Positions 37,394-47,359 of a stretch of 64,000 nt of DNA are shown here, piece after piece. Each line of letters opens with the position of its first letter. Positions within the stretch are counted from its first letter, which is position 1. The DNA is from Ceratorhiza oryzae-sativae (lineage: Eukaryota; Basidiomycota; Agaricomycetes; Cantharellales; Ceratobasidiaceae): NCBI GenBank assembly GCA_030998015.1, contig JARWMV010000245.1:620001-684000 (forward strand). Direction: 5' to 3'. The translations under genes and the position numbers were made by a program. Below the pieces are notes generated by a model, which was not told the DNA's origin, searched no databases, and saw only the letters and a list, made by a program, of their open reading frames with translations.

Positions 37394-37620
37394 TTGCCAC
37401 TTACATAAGTCTTGCAGCCCCCCACTGTGTGAAGATGGCCATATCTCATCTCATGCATGTCAAAAGCGCACTGTTTTTCGTACATAGATAGTTTAGATGG
37501 TACTCTACATAATATATTAGTTGAATGAAGGCTGAAACCTCCGCGTTTGTTCATTGTACAGCGAACGCTACAAAAAATCGGAGTTGAGGTCACATGCTGC
37601 AAGACTTTTGTCAGCAAGTG
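37394..37620 (-). repeat. Right terminal inverted repeat of the mariner element
   Basis: Partner of 36000..36226. It keeps CpG at five positions where the left copy has TpG, and has CpA at three positions where the left copy has CpG. Confidence 0.95.
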
Positions 37621-37794
37621 TATCATTGCAATGGTAGGCAAATATGCTGCTTACACCACCATATTCACTTGGAAAATGTGTTTTAACACCAGCCGCCTTA
37701 GCTGCCTTAATTAAGGGTAGCTATCTCACCCAAGAGTTTGGATTTCAACACTCTAGGAATGAATAAGAGATGGCCGACCTGTGCTGAGGCAAGT

Positions 37795-38321
37795 TGTCAT
37801 GGCCTAGACCATGATGCAGATTTTATTATGATTTTCCTATATTTTATAAATCTCTCTTTTTTCATATTTTTGGACAAGTCCTGTTTAATTGGATATATGC
37901 ACAGAATTACTTACATGATCACATGACCTTGTTGTTGTTTACATTCTATTTGTACCTTCTGGAATATTCTGTTACATGGCACCATTCTTACATCGTATGA
38001 TAGTTGTCTCGCACCATATGTGTATTTGATATAGCTCATCATATGAATATATAAGGGAGAGTCTGAGAGCCTTAAGCCTCAGAACTTGACCTCCTGTCGT
38101 ATCCCTTCTACTACCTGTGTGACTCTTAGTCCGTAGTCCCTGCCCAGTCCTCTTAAGGACAAGTGCACATACTTCTACCTCCCTGCATCTTATCACACCC
38201 CTACTCCCTGTTGCACGTCTCCCCCTTGACGTTGTGACTTAGACCTCTGGCATCATCGCCTATAGGTCTCCCATCATCCTCTTAGACGTTTGGGTCATCC
38301 TTCCTGGTCATAGCTCTGACA
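37795..38321 (+). mobile_element. Solo LTR of an LTR retrotransposon
   Basis: 527 bp beginning TGTCATGG and ending TCTGACA (short inverted ends TGTCA/TGACA), flanked by a perfect 5-bp duplication CAAGT (37790..37794 and 38322..38326). An internal TATATAA at 38048..38054 followed by a C-rich segment looks like an LTR promoter and R region. No internal retrotransposon sequence remains, so it is probably the product of LTR-LTR recombination. It lies in the second exon of the NmrA-like gene. Confidence 0.85.
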
Positions 38322-38715
38322 CAAGTGCACTCCTGGCAACAGTTGTGATAACAACATCAACACCCTCAAAAGCCTGGGTTATACTGGAGATATCATCATA
38401 TGAAATAACATGAAGAGAGGCACCACGTTTCTTGAACTCCTTGAAAGGCATGGATTCAACCTGCTCCAATAATTAGCAGGTGAAAAAAGGGGTGGATAAA
38501 ATAGGGCTCTAGGCCTACCGAGGACGAGCAAGTGAGGATACGAATCTCAAATGCATTAACTTGCAGTAATTCATCTGTGAAAATTTTCCCAACATAGCCA
38601 CTTGCACCAACAATAGCAACAACTTTAGCAGTCATATTGTTTTGAAGCTGAGCCCTAGGATTGTGTGTCAATGAGACAATAGATGCTGAGCGACCTTCAA
38701 GTAACACCTGCCCTG

Positions 38716-38723
38716 TTTATATA
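38716..38723 (-). promoter_or_regulatory. TATA box of the NmrA-like gene
   Basis: TATATAAA on the minus strand, about 80 bases before the ATG at 38635; a reasonable core-promoter position. Confidence 0.5.
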
Positions 38724-39160
38724 CCTCAAATGATGCAAGTTCGAGGCTGAATCACCCATTGAGTGATCGCTAAGACTGGCACTAAGTAACATTGTTTATG
38801 GAATATTTCATCAAGTTAACCACCGACATGGCTGATCCCCGGATCTTGGAATGCAGAATATCAGCCTGAAGTATCATCAAGCGCCAGTAGTGACTGTCCT
38901 TAATTACACATGTGAGGGCAAGGAACAGATGGGGGCACATTTTCGACGGAAAGCCCAAATCTAAACATAGTCTAGGGGATGCTACCATGACGCTACAGGA
39001 GGCTAGCCAGGACATTAAAGGCCCCTTTCTTACCTACTCCCCTACATTACTTACATTTTGATATTTAGCTGGGCTAGGTCAATACTTCTTGATCGAGCCA
39101 AATAAAGAGCGCCTGTAGTCATGTGACCCATCACGTCTCTTGTCTCCCCTTCACCATACC
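38724..39160. other. Divergent intergenic region, NmrA-like/CSN4
   Basis: About 440 bases, probably the CSN4 promoter. A minus ORF here (38782..39015) has no family feature and is not called. Confidence 0.35.
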
Positions 39161-40693
39161 ATGGACGTCCAAGGTGCATTCTCCCAATTAAGCTCCATAA
39201 GCGCACAAAAAGACAAGTCTACTGCATACTCTGAACTTCTACAAAATATTCTCAATCAACCACAAGACCAGATTCCGGCTTCGCTTCTTACTTATGTCGG
39301 ACTTGTATTGAATCGTGACCAGCCCGGTATTGTGGTAGCACGACAGGTGCTTTCTGAACTAGTCGAGGCTCTCGGAAAGAATAAGGTCGAAGATAGAGAT
39401 GTACTTAAGAAATTGATTCAGGATATTTTGGAGGCGCTGCAACCCAAGCTTGTGAGCTATGAGGAGCAGGTGAGCCACATATCCTGCGTTAATATTCAGA
39501 GGATTGAATAGGATATATAAGGCAGCAGCCTTGCGTCTTCAGATGGCCTCTTTGCTCGAGGAAGAGGAGGAATGGGTTGATGCTGCACGCGTTCTAATGG
39601 GGATCTCTCTTGACACTGGGCATAGGTGGGTCACATATGCCAACTACGTCCAAACCTAACCATCTCACTTGCACCCAGGCAAGTTTCTCCGGAAGATAAA
39701 CTCCGAATCTATATTCGAATTGTTCGCTTGCTCCTCGAGGAAGGCGAGCATGGTCAAGCCGAGACGTACTATAACCGCGCCGCGCTTCTGATCCATAGTA
39801 CTCAAGATCGCGAGCTCCAACTGTCATTTAAACTCTGTCAGGCGCGTATTGCGGATTTCAACAGGAGATTTTATGATGCCGCACTGAGGTACAACGAGCT
39901 CAGCTGGGTGCCAGAGCTCGATGAAGAGGACCGTACCAACGCCCTCACTGCCGCTGTTATCTGCGCTGTTCTCGCCCCTGCTGGCCCACAACGCTCCCGT
40001 GTTTTGGCCACGCTTTTCCGAGACGAGCGGGCAGCCTCTCTAGAGAATTACACAATATTACGCAAGATGTTCAACGACCATATCATCAGGCCGGATGAAG
40101 TCAAAGGTTTCGAGGCCACGCTCAAACCACACCACCTCGCCCGTGTTGCCCAGTCTCAAAACGACAAACTGGCCGCAAGGAGCGCTGCTGCGGATGACGA
40201 TGGAGACACAGACATGGCTGATGCCGATACGCCACAAAGCACTCGTACAGGACCAACTACTGTCCTTGATAAGGCCGTGCTCGAGCACAACTTGCTCTCC
40301 GCATCGAAGATATATAATAATATCACATTCGCTGGCTTGGGCGCGCTGTTGGATCTTGCTCCCGCCGCAGCGGAGACGATGGCCCGGCGGATGATCGAGC
40401 AGGGTCGGTTACATGCGTCGATTGACCAAGTGGCAAGGCTAATTTCGTTTGAGAGTACCCATGATCCGCGTCAGGACGATGCGGCAGGTGGTGCTGGAGG
40501 CCTAGGAGATGTTGTTCAGGAGGTAGAGGATACTGGCGCACCGGAAACCGATAAATGGGACCTGCAAATTAGGCGCACGGCAGCCAACGTGAGTGTCCCT
40601 GTCAAATCTGTTCATACCTGAGACTTATCCCCTTATTAGGTCGAAGCTATCGTCCAATACTTGCGCGAAAAGCAACTGGTATCCGTGGTCTAA
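39161..40693 (+). CDS. CSN4: COP9 signalosome subunit 4
   Basis: PCI-domain subunit of the COP9 signalosome, which removes Nedd8 from cullins. The start MDVQGAFSQLSSISAQKDK is followed by a helical repeat region (AALRLQMASLLEEEEEWVDA, RVLMGISLDTGHRQVSPEDK), then LSFKLCQARIADFNRRFYDA and RYNELSWVPELDEEDR. The PCI core has LATLFRDERAASLENYTILR, FEATLKPHHLA, VLEHNLLSASKIYNNITFAG and MARRMIEQGRLHASIDQVA. It ends YLREKQLVSVV. Three introns (for example 39470..39521) join in frame. An acidic insert (DDDGDTDMADADTP) lies before the winged-helix part. It converges on the CTK1-like kinase (150 bp). Confidence 0.94.
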
Positions 40694-40843
40694 TTATTCT
40701 ATACGCACATGCTCGGTTTCATGAAATAAATTGATTAGTGATGGTTATCCGCACACAAATTATCAAGTCCGCGTACAAGCCGGAACATCAACTACCAAAT
40801 AGATATACAATATACAGAGTGAAGCAGATAAACCGGAGTAATT

Positions 40844-43800
40844 CTATTGCTGTTGCTGGGACTCAACCTTGCGCCTTTTTCTCATTTTCTCGCGCTCGCG
40901 CTTTGACTCGTATTCGTGCCATTCACCTTCGATAGACGCGAGTCTATAAAAATGATTAGAAACATCGCTCCATGCGGTCAGCAGAGACAACTCACCCGAC
41001 AGGTTTTTCAGGCTCTGGTGACTCTGAAACAAAGTATGCGGACTTGAGTGCCTGGGTTGCGGACGCACGTTTGCTTGGGTCGTAAGTGAGCAGCGACTCA
41101 GCCAAATCCAGTGCAGCGGGCGAAAGGTATCTGAGCTTGAATAAGTACCAGCACGCCAGGCGCTCCAAACAAGTCAACTTACTTGTTGAAACTAGAACGG
41201 AAGTGGCTCTTTAGGGGCTCTGGAGATTTGACTAGCTCGTACCATGGCATATCGATTAAGCCAGGCCACGACTCTACATCCGGTGTCCCCATGATGCGAG
41301 CAATTGCATCGAGTTGATGGATCTCGTCATTGCCTTGGAAGGCAGGTTTGGTCGTGAATAGCTCAAGCATGATGCACCTAATATAGTAATATGTGAGATT
41401 AGCTCACGCATAGTCTGATCTTGAATGAAACGTACCCCGCGCTCCACATGTCAACCTCCGGGCCATAAACCGTTGCGCCAAGCAACAGCTCCGGAGGGCG
41501 GTACCAAAGTGTGATCACCCGATTTGTGTAGTCGCTTCGGCGCCGTTTTGAATAGAATCGCGCAAGTCCAAAGTCTCCAAGCTTGAGTTCGCCATAGTTG
41601 TTCAGCAGAATGTTCGAGCCCTTCATATCCCGATGAATGACGCTCTTTTGATGCAGGTAAGCCAGACCAGATAGCATTTGAGCACAAAGTGACTTCAAAT
41701 GCGCGGGCGTAAAGCTAAACTGAGTTTGCGAAAGCACACCAGTAAGGTCATGATCCATATACTCGAACACCATGAAAACGTTCCCTATCATGCCCCGGAG
41801 TTAGTTGCTGCCCTTCTACTATAGACTGCCATACCACGTACCCTTTGAGACCATCATCTCGTGCAAATTAATGACGTTTTCGTGTCTAAGCGATTGCAAC
41901 AACTTGATCTCACGCATAGCTGTGACCGGGAACCCGTCCTTTTCGCCTTCCATCCGGATGCGCTTTAGCGCGACAAACGTGTCAGCCTGGGATATCAGAC
42001 GAGCCTTGTACACTTTGCCAAACGTCCCTTCGCCGACTTGACACATTATTTGGTAGTCGGACGCAATCTTAGAAATACGCTTGGGCGTAGACGGCGCAGC
42101 TTTGGGTGTCTTGTTCTCGGGAGGATGAGCAGGGGAGGATTTAGGTGCGGCGGCAGGAGAAACATATTCTTGCGCACGATCCAGGCGGGGTCGAGCGGCA
42201 GCGGGAGGAGGCATCGAGCCAGTAGTCGCGTGGGGCGGAGCGGTCATTGATAGCTTAAGCGCTTCATCCCGTGCTACACGAGCCACGTCGGGGCTGACCG
42301 GTTTGCTAGAAGGGAGCACTTTGGTGTTCGGATGCGTAGACGGCTGTGGTGCCGCGGAGCCGCTGATCTTCTGCAGGGGTGAGGATCCCACGGATGGACG
42401 TGACAGCGGTGGAGACCTGCTGGGAGACATGGTTGCTGAGGTCCCGGTCATCTTTGAAGGAACAAATTCGGTTGGCTTGGCGGGAGTGACGGTTGAAGGT
42501 GGCTCTTTAGCAGGGGGGACTAAATTCGACTTGGAGCCAGCGTCTTGTACAGCGGCAGGTGTTGTATCATCGTCTTCATCGGGGAAGAACATCTTGACCG
42601 TTTTGCTAGGGGCCTTGGTAGCTGTGGGTTTTAACGTTATCAGTGGCATGGATTTTCCGGCTGGTGTAGATGGCGGTAGCGGCTCTATATGGGTAGTTGG
42701 CATTGAAAGTGCTGTAGCCATCGCACGGGGGCCTGTTGGTATTGAGGGAGTCGGAAGCGGCAGTCCGTTAACAGGTCCATTGCCGTCGTGAGGGGGGTCT
42801 GCGAGTGCATCTGAAGCCGGATTGCGAGGAATCATAATCGGATTTCGAAGCTATTATGTGTCAACTCGATGGTCTTTATGACGACGAATGGGCTCACCAT
42901 GGTAGGTGATAACGGCGCCCGTGGCTTTTGTTGGTTAAACCCATTCATCCGCTGGGGTACAACAGGGGAAATATCCAGCGCTTTACTGCGTGAGGACTCA
43001 GGCAACCTATGCACAGGCCGCTTCGCAGCTTCTGTTCGACGCTTTTCGCTCTCGCCACTATCACTTCGACTCCGTGTTGACGCTGTCGATACACTCCTTC
43101 GTCTCGAACGCTGCCTGTTCGAGTCCGCCGACCGGTCCCGGCGCACACGCTTGTCAGACGAAATGTATTCATGGCCTCCGCGGTGGTTCTTGCGCTTTTT
43201 GGTCGTGCTAGTTGTGCCACGCTTTTGCCAGCGACTATCTGGACTGCGGCTTCGAGCTCTATGAGTAGTGGATCGTCGTCGACCTGGAGACCGAGATCTC
43301 GAGCGTGAATGCGAATATGCAGACCTTGAAGTGACGGAGCGTGAGGCCGAGCGGGAGCGAGTTGGGCTACGTGTCCGATATCGAGATCGATCAGGAGACC
43401 GCGACCTGGAGGGGGAGCGGGAACGGGAAGCTGATCGTACTGGAGAGCGTGAGCGGTCCGTTTTGCGAGAAGGGGAAGGGGAATAGGAAGTATGCCTTCG
43501 TTTTCCTGCCGCCCGAGATTCGGCAGGAGGCGAGTAGTTAGCACGATCACCCCATTTTCTGCAAAGACCAAAAGTCAAGCAGGACACGACAAGCAAACAG
43601 TTAGCGTAGCCAAATTAAGCAAAGTGCCTTCACTTACTGTGGGCGTCGCTGGGGTACGGGGCCCTTGTCCCGCCGGTCGTTGAACCGACGGCTGGTATCG
43701 CGATCGCGACGTACCTGGCGCTCACGCCAGCCCTCCCCCACGCGGCTCGGACCTGCGGACTGGTGATGTCTGCCGAAACCCGAATCATCGTCGTGCGAGT

Positions 43801-44428
43801 CGCGCCAGCTGGCACTCGCATGGTGACTCGTGCGACTGTACACTTTGGCTGGTGGAATATGCGGCCGGGGTGGCGGGGAGCTGTTGCGCAGGTCGTTTGC
43901 GCGGGCAGCAGCAGCGGCACTCTTACTATTTTCGCGAGTCCAGCCCTCTGAAGCGGTCCAAGTCCTATCTCCCACGCCTGGCGCGGGCTCTTCTTGCTGT
44001 TTTGGTGGCCAGTCGCTGCGTTTGGGCACAGCATCACGGGGGATCCATTCACGGCTGTCGTGTCGCTGGGCGCCATCGGGCCGGTCTATGCGGGGATGGT
44101 GAGAGCGAGACATAGGGCGATAGTGGGCAGAGCTATTCCCGTTGGTGCGGGTGTGGTGGGGGTAGATGATGCGGGTAGGCGGGTCGTGGCTTGGTTCAAG
44201 GTCGTCCGTGGGCGGATCGGCCTGATATTGGTCCCGCGCCGGGTGCTGCCAGTGAGAGTCGCTCGAGCGGCGCCTGTCCCAGTCGGCGACATGTCGGTCG
44301 GGCGTGCGTCGAACGTGTTCGCGGGGAAGGGAGGAGGACACATGCTCATATGAATGATGCTCCCGCCGAAAATCGTCTCCGTCTTGCCGCGCCCGTTTGC
44401 GGCTTGGCTCCCAGACCTCGTCAAGCAT
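40844..44428 (-). CDS. CTK1: CTK1/CDK12-like RNA polymerase II CTD kinase
   Basis: Cyclin-dependent kinase that phosphorylates the RNA polymerase II C-terminal domain. The start at 44428 gives MLDEVWEPSRKRARQDGDD and a long basic N-terminus, continuing into an arginine/serine-rich region (SRSPSRSRSPDRSRYRTRSP, 42.9-43.5 kb) typical of CDK12/13. The kinase domain has VGEGTFGKVYKA, FVALKRIRMEGEKDGFPVTA with MREIKLL (PSTAIRE-type helix), VFEYMDHDLTGVL, VIHRDMKGSNILLNN, LGDFGLARF, NRVITLWYRPPELLLGATVY and EVDMWSAGC. It ends RKRRKVESQQQQ. The domain is closest to CDK9/CDK12/CTK1; the RS region favours CTK1/CDK12. Introns are short. The reverse strand of the RS part carries long spurious ORFs. Confidence 0.88.
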
Positions 44429-44973
44429 CGTGTCAACGGTCAGCCGCTGGGTAAGGGGTGGGGGGTGGTAATCCGTGCTGTGAACAACGGAATTTGGGGT
44501 TGCTGCTACTGGTGCGCAAGATATTCCTATCTACTGCAGGAAGCGTTCAGCCCAGCACTTTCATCTGCCAACACGGCAGCGCCTGTGTGGATCGTCAATA
44601 TGCCATTATCTGAAACAGCGGCGCAAACAGCGTACTTGTTTTGCACGTAACCTCGGCAAGGTTTGTCTGCCTGACAGCGCTCTAGCAACCCGTGAGCACC
44701 AGCACCAGACGCTCGCGTAGGCCGACATACCTAGCACGAGTCCAGCACACGTCTATTTCACTTTTTGTAGTCCTGTAAGCTTCTCTGTCGATCGCTCGCT
44801 GTGGGCGAGCACAGAGCCAGCTACTGCTGACGCACCGAGATCCCGGTTGCCAATTCCTTAGGCGCTTGAACATCCCGGCGCACAATGCGCCCGACTGGGC
44901 ACGACCATAACACGTTCATTCAAAGCGATAATACAGTTTGTTTTGATACAGATAAAATTCATGAAGAAAAATA
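44429..44973. other. Intergenic, CTK1 promoter side to WD40 gene end
   Basis: About 545 bases between two minus-strand genes. No supported ORF or RNA gene; presumed CTK1 promoter. Confidence 0.35.
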
Positions 44974-47142
44974 TCACTGGGTTTGACACTCTGGCTCCCC
45001 TTCGATGTCAGGCAAGCGGCCTCTCGTTTGTAACATCTGCAGCGCGGCGAGGATATTAATACTTGGAGGCTGGGTGTTGGCTCGCTCATTCCGTTGAAGA
45101 ATACGTTGCACGTTCTCCATTCTACTAGCATGTTTAACTAAACTTGAGGTTGGTTCAAATATCTGCGGATACCGCAATGAGCAGGGTCGCTGTATCTCCG
45201 CTGGCGTGACCGACTTGCCTTGACAGTACTATCAATTCCACTCGTAGCAACTATAGGCAAGAATGGATGCCCCTCGACCATATTTACAACTTGGCCATCA
45301 CCTAGCAGACCACACGGTTAGTCTTAAGCATCGATTAACTTGGTACGCACCTTCCCAAATCCCCAACAGTTCACCACTCTTCTTGCTCCAAAGGAACCAA
45401 TTCCCGTCATCTGAGCCGGACGTAACAAACTCGTCATTCGGGCCGAGAAAGTTAACTAGAAATCATCACGTCAGAACCAGAACGCCACAAGTATATGCAC
45501 CAGCTCGCCATCTTTCACGGTCCTGACGTTCGCAGCCCCTCGATACTCCTTGGCTGGCAAAATTACTGGCTGCCGCAACCACTTGCTGCCGTCTTCAGAC
45601 CCGGCTTCATCCGAGTCTTCGTCCTCCGACTCCAAATGATCGCCTCCCTCTTCCGGATCAGAGTCTTCCTCCTCCTCTCCCGAAGTATCAATGTCTTCAT
45701 TCAAAAGGCTCTCCAGGGTCGCAAGGACTTCCTCGCTATCGGCTACAGGATTGTTGGGACGTTTGGGGCTTCCTCGTTTCGGACTTGAACCCCCGTTGAG
45801 GTTATTCGGAGGTATGATAGAGGTAGCTCGTCGAATTGGTGGAGAATCATATATAGAGTATTGGTACACCTGTAAATAAAGTTTAAGGCTGTCGACCAAA
45901 AATTATATACCCTAAACATACTGCATCCCCTGAATACGCTATTCAACCCGATCGTCATTCATTATCCTATGATATCATAGTGTACAAACTCACACAGTAA
46001 TAGCTAGAAAATACGTTTAACGCATAGCTCGGCAATAATCCATAGTTTCACCCACGTACCTCGTGTCCATTCGTCTGCGCCATCCTTGCGCCGGTCACAT
46101 GAGGGTTACCATCGGCATCCTCCCGAAACGGCTGTCTCCCGAAACGCGCAACACACGTAACCAGCTCATCGTTTCCTCCTCCACCTCGTTCTTCTTCTGC
46201 ATTTCGCCCCACCATGCGTCGGTCAAAGAGGTGGCCCTATAATGAGTGGTGTATATGAATAGTATGGTCCAATCAATATGATGCTAATCGAAGTCAAGAA
46301 CAGCTCAAAGGAAAGGAAACATACATGTTGGTTCTCTCCAGCAACAGCAAAATACCACGGAGTAAGTGAAGAAAGTGCAAGTCCGTTCAGTGCATGTGTG
46401 ACCCTGACTAGTGGCGGAGGGCACGAGCGCGGGCAGACATGTGGGGTCCGCAAATCATGTTGTCGGACTGTTCGATCCTAGAACACAAGCGTCATCAAAA
46501 TGCTGTCCAGTAAGTAGGATTGAAGATACAGACCCCGGCAACGGTCAAGAACACGCTAGGGCTATTCTCCGTGACCACTCTTTTGACAGAGCGCGTGTGG
46601 CACTTCAACAAATGAACCATAGCTTGGCCTGATCCCACTTCCCCGACGCCATAACTGATATCCTTGGTGGACGTTCCTCCAGCCCTTTCGAGATCGAATA
46701 CCCGAACTTGTTTGTCCCTGGCGCACGTCGCCACAAGGGAAGCATGGGTCGATAGCAAGTGTGCAGAAAACACGTTATCTGTATGACCTGTTCGGATGGC
46801 TGTCACACATCGAAGGTTTAGGGAGCCAGGTTTAGACGATGAGGGGAGAGTTGACGGGTCGTGTTTCCACACTAGCAGGCGACAGTCATCACCAGACGAG
46901 AGTAAGAGTTCACCGTCAGGGGTCCAGGATAGCGCGTTGACACATCTGCGATATACCAAAAGAGCATCTTCAATTCGTTCCTGCAAATGAAAATCTACAA
47001 CTTACCCTGTATGCCCAAACGTAGACCTGTCCTCGCATCCGAGCACGTCAACCTCGTCCAACGACGTCCACAACGACTCGGAGCCGAGTAGTTGATACCG
47101 CTCCTTGATTCGGTGTCTCACGTCTTGCAATCGAGGGTGCAT
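44974..47142 (-). CDS. WD40-repeat protein, DCAF6/WDTC1-like
   Basis: Probable DDB1-CUL4-associated WD40 substrate receptor; family placement is by overall similarity. The start at 47142 gives MHPRLQDVRHRIKERYQLLG. The first repeat is CVNALSWTPDGELLLSSGDD with LLVWKHD, then GHTDNVFSAHLLSTHASLVA with CARDKQVRVFDLE, then CHTRSVKRVVTENSPSVFLT. A strongly acidic linker (EEEEDSDPEEGGDHLESEDE) lies in the second half, as in WDTC1/DCAF6. The last repeats are NDEFVTSGSDDGNWFLWSKK and HPFLPIVATSGIDSTVKVFE. It ends LPDIEGEPECQTQ. Several introns; the joins around 46.0-46.5 kb are uncertain. Confidence 0.78.
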
Positions 47143-47359
47143 TGCAAAGTAAATGGTGACATGGGTCGTGGTTTAGACGCTGGTCGTACGCCGCAAGTCT
47201 TAGCAATGGAAATATACAGCTTCAGTTGTGATGACTCAGCACACTGAGTATCAGGGGTAATAGCTACGATAGATTGTATGATGCGTATGGGAATAAAACG
47301 ATAACGAGACACAGAGAATACAGAAACGCTCAAAAACACTGAAGTGCCATCATGTTCAA

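Larger units (their letters stand above)
36000..37620 (+). mobile_element. Tc1/mariner (DD34E) DNA transposon, decayed
   Basis: A 1,621-bp element with 227-bp terminal inverted repeats, starting CACTTGCTGAC and ending with its reverse complement. It is flanked by TA on both sides (35998..35999 and 37621..37622), the standard Tc1/mariner target duplication. It contains one transposase reading frame, now broken. It is inserted in an intron of the NmrA-like gene, with the transposase reading opposite to that gene. Confidence 0.93.
35287..38635 (-). pseudogene. NmrA-like/isoflavone-reductase-like NAD(P)-binding protein, interrupted by two mobile elements
   Basis: NmrA-family Rossmann-fold protein. 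Exon 1 starts at 38635 with MTAKVVAIVGASGYVGKIF (GxxGxxG), then SMPFKEFKKRGASLHVISYD and QAFEGVDVVITTVARSALAS. A 527-bp solo LTR (37795..38321) sits in this exon 11 bases before its donor. The next exon reads LPLIKAAKAAGVKTHFPSEY. A Tc1/mariner element (36000..37620) lies in the following intron, then HPSAVIRAKKTVLKAAKETG, LPVTIVSNGGFP, LLGYAFAEKKVTIWGDGN, NVLKTTPVEQLQNKHLNIQG and the end YPGWKPETVESIL. Without the insertions every exon joins in frame, apart from a choice of donors near 35.84 kb. The region is poor in CpG. It is probably non-functional, unless splicing removes the LTR. Confidence 0.8.

Noticed and set aside
42303..44454. Many long ORFs opposite the CTK1 gene
   Set aside because: They mirror the Arg/Ser/Pro-rich coding sequence on the other strand and lack introns or motifs.
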